DNA from: Streptomyces sp. Alt3
Lineage (GTDB): Bacteria; Actinomycetota; Actinomycetes; Streptomycetales; Streptomycetaceae
Length of the DNA stretch: 64,000 nucleotides
NCBI RefSeq assembly: GCF_030719215.1
Contig: NZ_CP120984.1
Location: 62,001 to 126,000, forward strand
Direction: 5' to 3'
This document shows positions 1-10,630 of the stretch, one piece after another. The first letter of the stretch is position 1, and the number at the start of each line of letters is the position of its first letter. Made by a program: the position numbers and the translations under genes. The notes under the pieces were generated by a model. The model saw only the letters and a program-made list of their open reading frames with translations. It was not told where the DNA came from and ran no database searches.

Positions 1-1
1 G

Positions 2-373
2 GACGCCTTCGCGCAGTGGCGGGAGGAGGACCTGTCCCCCGCGGTCCTCGCCGCAGTGGCGGTGGCCGAGCGGGGACGGGTGACCGGCGTGGACCTGGAA
101 CGACCGGACACCGCGGTGGCGCTGGACCGTGCGGGGCTGATCGGCCCCGCCGATCTGCCGCTGCTCGACCCGGAAGGGCGGTACCCGGGGAGCTGGGCGC
201 TCGTCACCCGCCATCCGCTCGACGAGCGGGCCGCGGCCTGGCTCAACGGCCTCGACCCCGTCCTGCGCCGCCTCGCCGGCCTGTCGCCCGCACCCGAGGC
301 GTACGACCTGGAACTGGAGGAACAGGTGTCCGAGCGCCGCAGGGCGCTGCGTCCCCCACTGCCGGGTCACTGA
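2..373 (+). CDS. C-terminal end of an unidentified protein (truncated by the window start)
   Basis: An open frame runs in from the left edge and stops with TGA at 371-373, giving at least 123 residues. No start is visible, so only the tail is seen. It is Ala/Leu/Arg-rich and looks alpha-helical, with an acidic patch (DLELEEQVSERRR) near the end. I recognise no motif. The gap of about 140 bp to the giant gene downstream, on the same strand, is compatible with a shared operon or with a separate promoter. If the two are co-transcribed, this protein is the first place to look for a partner of the giant protein. Confidence 0.6.
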   Translation, partial: DAFAQWREEDLSPAVLAAVAVAERGRVTGVDLERPDTAVALDRAGLIGPADLPLLDPEGRYPGSWALVTRHPLDERAAAWLNGLDPVLRRLAGLSPAPEAYDLELEEQVSERRRALRPPLPGH

Positions 374-514
374 GCCGGTAACGGATGCATGGGTATGGCA
401 CAAAACCGTCCCCAAGATGTCCGCCCGTCCATATCCTGACGACCACTAGCCGGCGTTCCGGCAACGGGGAGAGCGCGGGCAGTGCGGCCCGGCTCAGGAC
501 ATTAAGGGGCGACG

Positions 515-3500
515 ATGCTCGAACACTGGTATTTCACCGCCTCCTTGGGACTCCCCCCGCAGACCGCAGCGACGTTCCTGGACGTCGTCACGGCACTTGA
601 CGAGCCGGTCGGCAACGAACGGTCCGAGGAACTGGTGTCCTCGGCCATCGAGTGCCTCGGCCAGGCCGGCACGGGGACCGCGCTGTACGCACTGCCACAC
701 GTTCTCGCCGCCCAACGGCGGTTCTCCGGCGTCACCGAGGTCAACGCCCGTGCCGCGGCCCTCTACCGGGACATCGCGTCGGTCGCGCCCGAACAGCTGC
801 GGACCCGTATCGGTGCCGCGCTGCGCGCTGCGGGCGGCTCGGAGGCCCATAGGGCGCTGGCGTCGCTGCGTGATCTACTGCCGGACGCCGGTGACGGCGC
901 GGCCGAGGCGGACACCTCCGTCCCGCCGTATCACGACCTGGTGGAGCAACTCGCCCCCACCGTCGCCCTGGTCGTGGCCCGTTTCCTCGCCGGACGCGAT
1001 CCGCAGGGCGTCGGGGAACTCCTGGAGCAGTCCCCGGCCGTCCTGGACGACGCGCTGGAGGGACGTCATGGCCGATACGCGCTGCTCCACGCGGCCGAGC
1101 TGTGCGCTCTGCTGAGACCGGACGGCGCGGAGGCGGCCCGCGAGGCTCTGGCCGTGGCCTCCCGGGGCGCCTTCGACATGGAGCCGGACCTGCTGGCCAC
1201 CGCGGCCCGGGTCACGTTCGTCCTGCCCCCCGGGGGCCGGCGCCCGGAACCCGGCGCGACCGTGGCGGCCCTGGAGAGCGAGGCGCTGACCGGCGAGCTG
1301 CTCCTCGGCTGGCTCGGCCGGTGGCGGACCGGCGGCACCCTGCCGAAGGAACTCGACAACGACTCGCGGCGGCTGGCCTACGTACGCCTCGGCGGCGTGG
1401 GGCCCCTGCGCGATTCGGCCATGCCGTCGGTGCTGTGGCAGACAGCTCTGTGGTCGCGCGCGGCCGAGCAGGATCCCGCCGGGACGATCGAACGGCTCGC
1501 CCTGTGGTGGCAGACGCCCCAGGGCCCGCCTCGGCGTCCCGACGAACCCGCCCAACGCAATTTCGATCAGGGGCTGCTGACGGTCACGCTCCCCTACACG
1601 TCCTACGACGCCGTCCTGGTGCACGCACACCGGCTCCTGACCCTTCGCCCCCCGGAGACCCCGCGACCGCGGCTGATCTTCGAGCAGGGGCCCGCCGAGG
1701 CCACCCCGCGGGCCACGGCCGCGCGGCTGTGGTCCCCGTGGCTCGTCGCTCCCGCTCCGCCGGGTCCGGGCAAGCAGACGGGAGCCAAGGGCAGGGCGGC
1801 GGCCCCACCACCGCCTCCGGAGCTGCGCGACAACCAGCCGGAGCAACTGGTAAGGCTGCTCGGTGCCGGACTGCTCGCCGCCTCCCTCCTCGGAGGCACG
1901 GCGCACGACGAGGCGGCACCGCGCGAACCGGACGAAGTGGGGCCGCGGCGCGACCATCTGCTGCTGCTCCTCATCCACCTGCGGGACTGCCTGAACCGCG
2001 TGTTCAGACCCGTCATGGACGCCCTCGGCGAGGACATGCGGCTGGCCGGCGTCTATGCCGGTCACCTGTGCTCGCTCATCCTGCACGCCGAGGCGACCGC
2101 CGACCTGATCGGCAAGGGCGTACGCCCGACGGTCCACCCCTCCGAGATCGTGCGGGTGGTCGCCGCACTCCCTCAGTACCAGCAGGACACCCACCACCCG
2201 CCCCTGCCCGAGTGGGGCGCGCGCAACGTCGCCCTGCACTGGGTGCAGGAGTCGTCGTCGGGCGGAACCGGGCCGCACCGCACGGAGGCGGGCGGCCGCT
2301 GGTTCGCGGGCGACCCGCCACCGGCCGACGGCCTGTTGTCTCTGATCGGCGAGCGGGAGCGCAACGCCTACACCGGCACCGCGGTCCGGGCGGCCCAGCT
2401 GAGCCGCGACCTCCACACGCACCGGCGGGGCGCGGCCCTGCGCTGGGACTGGAGGCCGGAGAGCGGCCTCGTGTTCCCTGCGGAGCTGACTCGGGGCCGA
2501 CCGCCGGTGCTGACCCCGGGGGGTCTGGTGCTCAGCGGCCCCCTCGACGTGGACCGCGACTCCTTCTCCGTCGAGGAATGGCGGGACATGGCGGGCGGGC
2601 TCGGTGAGCTGCTGGCCCAGAACGACACCCACGCCATCGTCCCCGTGACGCTGGACACGCTCCGGCTGGCGGCACTGCTGGAGCGGCCCGAACTCGGTGA
2701 CCAGGGAGCGCACGAGGACTGGGTGAACGCCTGGAGCGGCCGCATCCGCTCCCTCAACTCGCCTACACACCTCCCCCGTTACGTACGGGCCCGGATGTTC
2801 GACATGTTCGGAGCGCAGGTGGAGGGAGCGGGGTCGCAGGAGCGCCTGCTCAAGGTCCTGGAACACGTCGTGGACGTCATCGTCGACCTGAGCGGCGGAG
2901 CGCAGTTCTACTACGACCGGCTCTTCGAGGCGCTGTCCGTCCGGGCGCTACCGACTGAGATGGCCAACCGCCTGCGAGTCCGCGCGCTGCGGGCGCTATA
3001 CCACAAGTGGGGCGGCAACCCGCCCGTGATGGTGCGCGACAACCCATTCGCCACGTACGTCAGCCGCGTCTCCGGCAGGGGGACGGAGACGGCGCTCGTC
3101 CGGTTCCTGCGGGCGACCGCGTCCGTGGAGCTGCGAGGGCAGGGCATGCCGCTCGCAGGGGCGCTGTCCGGCCTGTGGGCGAGCACCCAGCGGCCGACCC
3201 CGTTCGCGGCGGTGCGCGAGGCGACTGGGCAGGTCACCGCGGACGCCCGGTTCGTCATGGCCGCGACCGTGGACCGGCGCACCGGCGAAACCGTCCTGTA
3301 CCCGCGCAGCGAGGATCCGCAGGCGGCGTTGCAGCGGTCCGCTCGGCCCTTCGTGCACGACGCCTTCCGTGCGGCGCCCGACGCGGAGCGTCCCGCCGCC
3401 GGGTCGCTCGTACTGGGGGTCGTCTGCTCGGTGCCGCGCACCGGCGACCGGACGTCCTCGCTCTGGGTCAACTGCGGTCTCGCCCGCCCCGTCGAGTGCC

Positions 3501-6500
3501 GCGTCGAGCCGTACGACCAGCGGCGATGGCGTATCGGCAGCACCGTGGCGGTCAGGCTGGACGACGCCGGGGGTGGGGCGAGCGTCCTGCCGCTCGCCCC
3601 GCTGCCCCCGGAGGACGGCGAGGTGCGCCCGGCGAAACTCGGCCGGATGGACCGTTTCCCGTGGCTGACCCTGCGCGTGGACGGCATCGGTGCGGACTGC
3701 TACCCCAAGGACGCCTCCGACAAGGGGATCGCCGCGCGTCACCGCTGGGACCCCGACCTCGCGCGCGCCTTCCGGGCCGGGGAGGCGGACGCGCCCCGGG
3801 AGGACACCCTGGCCCGCTGGCATTCGGGGATGCGGCAGTGGCTGCCGCTCGACGCCGGCCTTCCCGAACTCGCCGTCGCCGCCGGCACGCCCGGACCGGA
3901 GGGCGTCACCCCGGTCCGGCTGGTGCTCGCCGGCGCCGCTACGGAACGCTCCGGCTTCGGCGCGGCGTGGCGGTTCGTCACCGCACCCGGCCACGCGTAC
4001 GTCCTGGGCCCGGCGGCCTGGGAGCCGGAGGACTGGTCCCGGCTCGACGAGGCGTGTCTGGCGGATCCGCCCGGTCTTATCGTGCACGCCGAGTTCCGGG
4101 ACGGCGAGAGCAGGCTGCGCCTGTCCGCCGAACGGGCCTTCGACCGCCACAACGCCCTGTGGCTGTCTGTGTTCGACCGGCCGTCCGGGACGGCGGGCAA
4201 CGCCGGAGACGACGACCAGGTCCGCGAGCGGAACACGCACGAGGAGGCGTTCCTGCGCACCGACGCCGTGGGGCAGCCACAGTGGCAGATCGATGTGCCC
4301 GACATCGAGGGGTTCCCGCGCTCGGTCGCGGCCGCGTTCACGGGCACCGTCGGGCACCGGACGCGCCTGCTGTGCAGTGTCGACTCGTGGGGCGACGTCG
4401 GGGCCCGCAAGGCCGAGGCGACTGTCCAGCCGTTCCAGGAGCGGGGCATCACGGAGGCCAAGCCGACGCCCGAGCAGTACGCCGAGTACGCCCGGCTGCC
4501 CGTGAACACAGTCGTCGAACTCGAGTGGGCCGAGCGCAAGGCGGCCGACGGCCAGAACCGCGCAACCACCACGGACGGGCTGCGCGGCCTGATCACCACG
4601 GACTCACTGACCCTGACCGGTGACTTCCCGTCCCTGTCGAGGACCGCGCAGCGCTGGGCAGTCGTGGTGTCGGACTCCGTCGGCCAGGCGTTCCCCGCAC
4701 CGCGACGGCCCAGTGCCGTCCCGCTTCCCGCGGCCCGGCTGCCCGAGCTGTGCAGGCCCCCGGCCGACGGGGGCCTGCTGCCGCACCGGCCGTCGCTCAC
4801 CGGCATGGTGGTGGCTCGCATCCAGGTGCAGGGCGCCGACCGGTTCAGTCTGCTGCGGGTCTGGTTCCACCTGGGGACGCGGGTCGTGGTCGCGGAGCTG
4901 CCTGCCGAGTGCTTCGACGTCGAGAACCCCTCGGTGGGCGACCACCTGACGGGCACACCCACCTCCGAGGGCTGGATGTTCTCGGTGCACCGCCGCAAGC
5001 TCCACCTCCAGGCCCTGTGGGAGTGGGCGGAGCGGCCAGGGGACGACTGGAAGCAGCTGGGGCAGCTGCGCGGCACCGAGGATGAGCCCCGCTTCCTCTT
5101 CCAGCACCCCCGGCTGGCGCGGCTGGCCGCCGGACCTGCCTGCTCCGATCCGGAACCGGCCGGCCGGGCCAACGCGCGGCGCGCGGACAATTGGCAGCGC
5201 GGCAACACGGTCCGGGTCGTCGTGCAACACGGCACCACCCATCTCGTGGGCACGGTCACCGGAGGGGAGCTGGGCAAGGAGTTCCAGCCCATGCACCTGG
5301 AACAAACCGTGCTGGACGTGTGGGACATCGGCGACGAGGCACGGCGCCGCGGCCCGGAGCTGCCCGGCGCGACCCGTTTCGTGCGTGTGTCCCGGGAGTT
5401 CGATCTCTCGCCCGCCGCGCAGACGCGCAGGCACCGCGCGCAGGCCGCCCAGCAGGTCCACGACCCGGTCGCCGAGTGGCACCGGCTGCTGTGCGAGCCC
5501 GGCCTCGTCTTCACCGGCGGGCTCGACTCCGAGAACCGGCTGGTGCTGCGCGGCTACCGGGCGCCGGACGCCGCGGGCGTGTACCAGCCGTGGCTGGAGC
5601 CGCTGGACGAGCCGCGGGCACTGGTCGCCGGACGGAACTACTCCACGGACCGGGTCAGGGCGGTCCCAGTGCAGCACGCCTCGGGCTACCGCGCGTCGTT
5701 CCTGCGCGCTCCGGCGCTGACCGTCGCCGAGTTCATGGCGGAGATCGTCCCGTACGGCTCGGCGGACGGCCACCGCCAGGTGTTCCGCACCGAGCGCAAC
5801 ACCCTGGGCAAGCCGCACTACGTCGGGGTCGAGGAGACCGATGACGGCATCGCGCACCGCTTCGAGTTCGGCCTCGGCTGGTTCGTGGACATCCCCGCCG
5901 GGGCGCTGACCGTCGGCGGCGACCCCGTGGACCCCGACGGGCTCACCCTCTTCCACGGCGATCCCGTGGACGCGATGGCCTTCACCGCGGACGAGACCGG
6001 CGAGGTGCCCGGCGGAATCGCCGTCGCCATCGAACTGGCCGACATTCACAAGGGCATCGAGTACCAGATCCACTGGGAGGCCACCACGGCCCACGTCGTC
6101 CATCTGCTGGACGTCGCGGTGGACCGGGCGCGGCAACGGGTAACTGTTCTGCGCGCGCTGACCCGCAGCCGCGAACTGGGCCTGGGCCGGGAGGACTTCC
6201 ACGCGGAGAAGCAGCCGGTCAGCGCCCGGCTCGACGAGGCCGACGTACAGGCCCTGCTCTCCGCCCACGACGTGGACTCTCCGCGCCGGCTGATCCTCGG
6301 CCGACTGCAGCCCGAGCAGCAGGGGCGCCGGCGGCGGGCGCTGCGCTTCGCCGCCGTCCTGCCCCGCGCCGCGGCCACCGACGCGGAGTCGGCGCTGCGC
6401 GACGGCGACCGGCTGTACCTGGAGGCGGGGCCGATCGTGGAAACCCGCAACGACCACCTGCTGCGCTTCGCCCTCCCGCCCGAACTGCGCCAGGACGACG

Positions 6501-9500
6501 AGCCGTTCGCCGTGCTGGTGCCGCGGCGGGAGTTCTCCCACCGGGAGAGCTGCCTGCGGCGGGCCGCAAAGACGGAGGGCCTCGGCGCGTATGAGGGGCG
6601 GGCACGGATGCTCGTCCAACTGAGCCGGACGGGCCGGGGCTCCGCCGCTCCCGCCAACCAGTGGCACGGCTCGACCAAGTCGCCGCCGCCCCGCAGCACG
6701 GCGACGCTGCGCAGTTACCTCGCCCGCAGGGTGGAGGGTTGCTTCGGAGTCGTGGACGGCTCCGGGCAGCACGTCGAGCTGCGTCCGGGCGTGCTCTTTG
6801 CCACGGCCGGGATGACGGGGGCCGAGGGGATCGCACCGGGCTCCGTGGTCCGGCTGAGCCGGGACGAGGCCGACGGGGTCACGATCCACCAGGCGATCCC
6901 GGCGGACATCACCTACCTCGACGACACGCCCCGCCCGATGGTCGTCTTCCCCAAGGACCGGCTGAAGAAGGCGGAGGACATCCGCGACGCGGACGCCCAC
7001 GGGCGCTTCACCGTGGCGGGCCTGCCCGGCCTCAGCGCCACCGCGCGTCGGGGCACCGGCGCCGGGTTGCTGCGTACCGAGCATCCGAAGATCGCCGGCG
7101 TTGTCCGCCGGAGCGGCCCGAACGGCGCGGTGCAGGCGCAGCTCGTCCCCGCCCCGTACCCCCGGGCCGGCATCCTCGCGTTCGACCCCGACGACGCCGT
7201 CGCGGGCGTACGGGTGCTGGACAGCGGCACGCCCGCGGACGACGGCGGGGACGGGCGTCCCGTCGCCTGGGCGCAGCTGTCATACCTGGACGGGTCGGCC
7301 CGGCAGATCGCCACCGCGTGCGAGGAATGGGGCTGGCACTACCACGACTCGTGGACGCGGACCTGGCCCGCGGACGGTGGCGAGCCGCGGATGCGGCGGC
7401 TCGGCAGACTGGCCCGCTCGGTGGACGAGCCGGTGTTCTTCTCAAAGAACCGCACCGGCTGGACGCTGCGGTACGAGCTGTCGGCGCTGCGCCGCTGCGG
7501 ATTCCCCGCCACCGAACTGCTGGAGGAGACCTTCCAGGAACGGCCCGGCGCCCGCCGGGTGCACTGGGTGGTGGCCCGGGCGGACGAAGGCAGCGTCTGG
7601 CTGGAGCTCGCGCCAGGACGCGTCGCCGAGGTCCGCGGCGAACTCGTCCGGTTCGCCGACGGGCACTCGCTCGCCGACCTGGACTGGTCCCTGTTCGCGC
7701 CGGGTGACCTGCTGTACGGGCGAGTGGAGGGCGGTGTGAACGAGTGCGGGCACCTGGTGCTGGAGGACTGGAGGCCGGGACTGCGCGGCGCCTTTCTACC
7801 GGCCCGCCCGGGGCAGAGAGGCGGCCGTCCGCGCCGGGTACTGATGCCGGTATCCCACATCGACGAGACGGGCGGCACCCTATATCTGGGTGAGGGCGAG
7901 GCCACGCTCCCGTACGCTGCAGAGCGGACGCTGCTGGCCCGGCATGCCCCGCACAGCCGCGTGTGGCTGGACGAGACCAACGCCCTGACCGCCCTCGACG
8001 ACTCCCTGGTGTCCCGGGACGACGTCGTCCTCCTCGCAGCCGACGCGGCGCAGGGCGGTCTGCGCGTGGTGGGCCTGCCGCAGGCCCGGGTGGAGCTCGC
8101 CGCGTGGTCCCCACGGGACTGGTTCCGCACCGAGTGGCTGCGAGACGACCTAGCGGCGGGCGGCAGTGCGGTGCTCGGTGCGCTGGGCGCACTGCCGGTG
8201 ACCGTGGACGAGGTCACGCACGATCCGCAGCCGGTGATCACCGTGTCGCGCCGGCTGCAGCCCGGCGGTGTCTGGCCGCACGGCACCGTCCTCGCCCGGC
8301 CGGTCGTCCACCTGGGCAACGGCCAGCTGGCGATGCGGACCGGATCCGCGCTCGTACGGGTGCACGTGGAACGGCTGCTGCCCGGGCTGCCCACCGAGGC
8401 CGTGACGGCCACGGCGGACGCGCTGGTCGCCGCGCGGCGCCTGCTGCGGCTGCACTGGGACGCGGCGACCCGGACGTTGACAAGCGGACTGCCCGGTGAC
8501 CGCGGCGGGCAGGGCGAGACCGTGGTACGCGCGCTGCATGCGGTGGACTCCCCCGACGGTGACTGCCTCGGCGTGCTGTGCCAGGACACGCAGACCCAGG
8601 CACTGTGCTGGCTGCCCGCACAGGACGCCGCCTGGGCGGCCGGGGTCCCCGGCGACCTGCTGCTCAGCCATCTGCGCAAGGCCCGCCGACTCACCGTCCT
8701 GCGCCGGGGCAGGTGCATGGTCAGCCTCGTCCACCATCCGTTGATCGCCCGCGAGTACGAGAACCTGGCCGCAGGACAGCTGCTGCGCGTGACCAGGGTC
8801 GGTGAGCTGGAGGCGCCGTCCGGCCGCCGCTCCCACCGCACGCTGCTGGTGTCCGTGGAGCCGCTCGGTGTCCTGGCGGTGTTCAGCGCCGGCGGCACGG
8901 CGCAACTGCCCCCCGAGGGCGTGATGGCCGAGGTATCCCGGCTCAGCCGGGTCGAGGGCCGGGGCACCCTGCATCTGGTCGAGCCCGGTTCCCGGCGTAC
9001 GGTGGCGGACCTGCCGGACTGGCTGTGCCGCGCCCTGGGCAGGCTGCACGTCCGGTCCTTCGCGGCCCCTGCGGGGCCCGTGGAGGACTTGGTGCCGGAG
9101 TGGTTCACAAAGTACCGAGACTGCTACCGCGCGGGGCGTGAGGGTGGGGAGCGTCCCACGGGGCGCTCGACCGGCCGGGCGATGCTGTGGGCGCTCGGGG
9201 CGCTGGAACGGGCGTCGGGCGAGGACGTCGTGGCCGCGCAGCGTACGGCCGCGACGGCGCTCGCCGACTGGCTCTGCTCAGAGCACGGGCAGACTGTCGT
9301 GCTCCAGCGGGACGTGCAGATCGACCTCGCTCCCCTGCTGGCCGCCTGCCGTCTGGGCAGCCTGCTCCCGCAGCGCGTCGCGGAGCTGACCAGTGGCTGG
9401 CATGCCTTCCTGCTGCTGCGGCTCGGGGACCGGGCGGTCAGTTCACTGCACACGGAGGCGCTCGTCACCCAGTGGCTCACCCGGCCGGAACGCCATGTCC

Positions 9501-9943
9501 TCGACGGCGATTGGCGCAGGCTGCGGACCGTGTCCGTGGCCAAGTACATGACCGCCGGTCAGGTCAGTTCGGTCGACGACTTCGGACGTGCCGTCACGGG
9601 CCGCCCGACGGATGCGGAGAGCGAGGCAGCGCCGCTTGCCCGGGGGCTGCTGGCCGCGGTGGGGCGGCTCCCGTCGGCGGCGCACCTGCACCGGGACGCG
9701 CCGCTGCTGAGCCGGCTGGCGGCGGTCGGCAGGAGCCTGCGTCCCGCGGAGGACGCCGCAGTCCCCCCGTGGCCCCCGCTGCGGGCGCAGAACGGCGAGG
9801 TGGACATCGTGTGCCGGAAGGTACTGCCGTCCGGTGCTCCGCTGACCCTGCTGCCGGCCTTCGAACCGCTGACGACTACGGCCGAGCGCTACGGTTCCGT
9901 GCTCCTGCAGCGGGCAGAGGCGCGGCGTACGCGCGACGAGTGA
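515..9943 (+). CDS. Giant 3142-residue protein of unknown function
   Basis: The ATG at 515 is preceded by AAGGGG (504-509) at good spacing. The protein has no signal peptide and no convincing membrane segment, so it is probably cytoplasmic. Roughly three zones are visible by composition. Residues 1-900 are helix-rich and include a Pro/Gly/Ala linker near 412-437. Residues about 900-2830 are dominated by alternating hydrophobic beta-strand patterns in many short modules that resemble strings of beta-barrel or OB/S1-like folds (for example GSVVRLSRDEADG and STVAVRLDDAGG segments). Residues about 2830-3142 are helical again. I see no P-loop, nuclease, protease or kinase signature. The length suggests a scaffold or a multi-domain effector; giant proteins of this sort occur in actinobacterial conflict or multi-gene NTPase systems, but that link is inference. 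The opposite-strand frames here are shadows of its codon bias. Confidence 0.85.
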   Translation: MLEHWYFTASLGLPPQTAATFLDVVTALDEPVGNERSEELVSSAIECLGQAGTGTALYALPHVLAAQRRFSGVTEVNARAAALYRDIASVAPEQLRTRIGAALRAAGGSEAHRALASLRDLLPDAGDGAAEADTSVPPYHDLVEQLAPTVALVVARFLAGRDPQGVGELLEQSPAVLDDALEGRHGRYALLHAAELCALLRPDGAEAAREALAVASRGAFDMEPDLLATAARVTFVLPPGGRRPEPGATVAALESEALTGELLLGWLGRWRTGGTLPKELDNDSRRLAYVRLGGVGPLRDSAMPSVLWQTALWSRAAEQDPAGTIERLALWWQTPQGPPRRPDEPAQRNFDQGLLTVTLPYTSYDAVLVHAHRLLTLRPPETPRPRLIFEQGPAEATPRATAARLWSPWLVAPAPPGPGKQTGAKGRAAAPPPPPELRDNQPEQLVRLLGAGLLAASLLGGTAHDEAAPREPDEVGPRRDHLLLLLIHLRDCLNRVFRPVMDALGEDMRLAGVYAGHLCSLILHAEATADLIGKGVRPTVHPSEIVRVVAALPQYQQDTHHPPLPEWGARNVALHWVQESSSGGTGPHRTEAGGRWFAGDPPPADGLLSLIGERERNAYTGTAVRAAQLSRDLHTHRRGAALRWDWRPESGLVFPAELTRGRPPVLTPGGLVLSGPLDVDRDSFSVEEWRDMAGGLGELLAQNDTHAIVPVTLDTLRLAALLERPELGDQGAHEDWVNAWSGRIRSLNSPTHLPRYVRARMFDMFGAQVEGAGSQERLLKVLEHVVDVIVDLSGGAQFYYDRLFEALSVRALPTEMANRLRVRALRALYHKWGGNPPVMVRDNPFATYVSRVSGRGTETALVRFLRATASVELRGQGMPLAGALSGLWASTQRPTPFAAVREATGQVTADARFVMAATVDRRTGETVLYPRSEDPQAALQRSARPFVHDAFRAAPDAERPAAGSLVLGVVCSVPRTGDRTSSLWVNCGLARPVECRVEPYDQRRWRIGSTVAVRLDDAGGGASVLPLAPLPPEDGEVRPAKLGRMDRFPWLTLRVDGIGADCYPKDASDKGIAARHRWDPDLARAFRAGEADAPREDTLARWHSGMRQWLPLDAGLPELAVAAGTPGPEGVTPVRLVLAGAATERSGFGAAWRFVTAPGHAYVLGPAAWEPEDWSRLDEACLADPPGLIVHAEFRDGESRLRLSAERAFDRHNALWLSVFDRPSGTAGNAGDDDQVRERNTHEEAFLRTDAVGQPQWQIDVPDIEGFPRSVAAAFTGTVGHRTRLLCSVDSWGDVGARKAEATVQPFQERGITEAKPTPEQYAEYARLPVNTVVELEWAERKAADGQNRATTTDGLRGLITTDSLTLTGDFPSLSRTAQRWAVVVSDSVGQAFPAPRRPSAVPLPAARLPELCRPPADGGLLPHRPSLTGMVVARIQVQGADRFSLLRVWFHLGTRVVVAELPAECFDVENPSVGDHLTGTPTSEGWMFSVHRRKLHLQALWEWAERPGDDWKQLGQLRGTEDEPRFLFQHPRLARLAAGPACSDPEPAGRANARRADNWQRGNTVRVVVQHGTTHLVGTVTGGELGKEFQPMHLEQTVLDVWDIGDEARRRGPELPGATRFVRVSREFDLSPAAQTRRHRAQAAQQVHDPVAEWHRLLCEPGLVFTGGLDSENRLVLRGYRAPDAAGVYQPWLEPLDEPRALVAGRNYSTDRVRAVPVQHASGYRASFLRAPALTVAEFMAEIVPYGSADGHRQVFRTERNTLGKPHYVGVEETDDGIAHRFEFGLGWFVDIPAGALTVGGDPVDPDGLTLFHGDPVDAMAFTADETGEVPGGIAVAIELADIHKGIEYQIHWEATTAHVVHLLDVAVDRARQRVTVLRALTRSRELGLGREDFHAEKQPVSARLDEADVQALLSAHDVDSPRRLILGRLQPEQQGRRRRALRFAAVLPRAAATDAESALRDGDRLYLEAGPIVETRNDHLLRFALPPELRQDDEPFAVLVPRREFSHRESCLRRAAKTEGLGAYEGRARMLVQLSRTGRGSAAPANQWHGSTKSPPPRSTATLRSYLARRVEGCFGVVDGSGQHVELRPGVLFATAGMTGAEGIAPGSVVRLSRDEADGVTIHQAIPADITYLDDTPRPMVVFPKDRLKKAEDIRDADAHGRFTVAGLPGLSATARRGTGAGLLRTEHPKIAGVVRRSGPNGAVQAQLVPAPYPRAGILAFDPDDAVAGVRVLDSGTPADDGGDGRPVAWAQLSYLDGSARQIATACEEWGWHYHDSWTRTWPADGGEPRMRRLGRLARSVDEPVFFSKNRTGWTLRYELSALRRCGFPATELLEETFQERPGARRVHWVVARADEGSVWLELAPGRVAEVRGELVRFADGHSLADLDWSLFAPGDLLYGRVEGGVNECGHLVLEDWRPGLRGAFLPARPGQRGGRPRRVLMPVSHIDETGGTLYLGEGEATLPYAAERTLLARHAPHSRVWLDETNALTALDDSLVSRDDVVLLAADAAQGGLRVVGLPQARVELAAWSPRDWFRTEWLRDDLAAGGSAVLGALGALPVTVDEVTHDPQPVITVSRRLQPGGVWPHGTVLARPVVHLGNGQLAMRTGSALVRVHVERLLPGLPTEAVTATADALVAARRLLRLHWDAATRTLTSGLPGDRGGQGETVVRALHAVDSPDGDCLGVLCQDTQTQALCWLPAQDAAWAAGVPGDLLLSHLRKARRLTVLRRGRCMVSLVHHPLIAREYENLAAGQLLRVTRVGELEAPSGRRSHRTLLVSVEPLGVLAVFSAGGTAQLPPEGVMAEVSRLSRVEGRGTLHLVEPGSRRTVADLPDWLCRALGRLHVRSFAAPAGPVEDLVPEWFTKYRDCYRAGREGGERPTGRSTGRAMLWALGALERASGEDVVAAQRTAATALADWLCSEHGQTVVLQRDVQIDLAPLLAACRLGSLLPQRVAELTSGWHAFLLLRLGDRAVSSLHTEALVTQWLTRPERHVLDGDWRRLRTVSVAKYMTAGQVSSVDDFGRAVTGRPTDAESEAAPLARGLLAAVGRLPSAAHLHRDAPLLSRLAAVGRSLRPAEDAAVPPWPPLRAQNGEVDIVCRKVLPSGAPLTLLPAFEPLTTTAERYGSVLLQRAEARRTRDE

Positions 9944-9950
9944 GCCAGGT

Positions 9951-9980
9951 GCGCCGCGCCGCTTCCCCGCGGTGCGGCGC
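9951..9980 (+). terminator. Hairpin terminator after the giant gene
   Basis: GCGCCGCGCCGC (9951-9962) pairs with GCGGTGCGGCGC (9969-9980) around a TTCCCC loop, a 12-bp stem with one G-T pair starting 8 bases after the stop codon. It has no U-tract, as is common for high-GC actinobacterial terminators. Confidence 0.7.
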
Positions 9981-10048
9981 GCGATGGCGGGTCGCCGGTC
10001 AGACCGGAATACGGACCGTCCAGGACTCGGCGTCCTAGTAGGGCACGG

Positions 10049-10630
10049 TCAGGTTCGTAGGGGTGTGGGTATGTCGCGGTGGCAGGTGGGGCAGGCGCCG
10101 GTCCAGGTGGCGAGGAGTGTCTGCAGGTTCCGGACGACTTGGTAGAGGCTCAGGCTGGCGCCGGATCTTTTGGGTTTCGCGTCAGTCGTTGCAGGGTGCA
10201 GAAGGCATGGGCGGCGGAGACGAGGGTGACGTGGTGGTGCCAGCCGCTCCAGGTGCGGCCCTCGAAGTGGGCCAGGCCCAGGGCCTGTTTCATCTCCCGG
10301 TAGTCGTGTTCGACGCGCCAGCGGAGCTTGGCCAGCCACACCAGCGTGGCCAGCGGCATGCCCGAGGGCAGGTTCGACAGCCAGAACTGCACCGGCTCGC
10401 TCTCACCGGCGGGCCATTCGGTCAGCAGCCACCGCTCGGGAAGCTCCGGACCGTCCGTGGCCTGGCGGATCTCGCGCCCGGCCGGGCGGATACGCAGGGC
10501 GACGAAACGCGAGTACATGCGCTTCAGCCCGCTGCGGCCGGTGCCCGGCCGAGAACCTTCCCGCCAGGACACCGGCCGGGCCGCCTGCCGACCGACGGCA
10601 ATGACCAGCTCCTTCCCGAGCCGGACACGG
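10049..10630 (-). pseudogene. IS701-family transposase remnant (C-terminal part, frameshifted)
   Basis: The minus strand encodes the C-terminal third of an IS701-type DDE transposase, with WLSNLP, AKLRWRVEHDYREMKQALG and FEGRTWSGWHHHVTL blocks. The reading frame stops at 10150. The usual family tail (SLYQVVRNLQTLLATWTGA, then a Cys-His-rich end) continues in another frame and stops at 10049, so a frameshift has occurred. The N-terminal part of the transposase is missing and the frame continues upstream into an unrelated gene fragment. It cannot encode an active transposase. Confidence 0.8.

Noticed and set aside
875..2866. Long minus-strand open frame (663 codons) opposite the giant gene
   Set aside because: It is the codon-bias shadow of 515-9943: Gly/Arg/Val-rich with no family motif and no ribosome site.
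4604..7084. Minus-strand open frame of 826 codons
   Set aside because: Another shadow of the giant gene; the plus-strand frame has the third-position GC pattern of real coding DNA.
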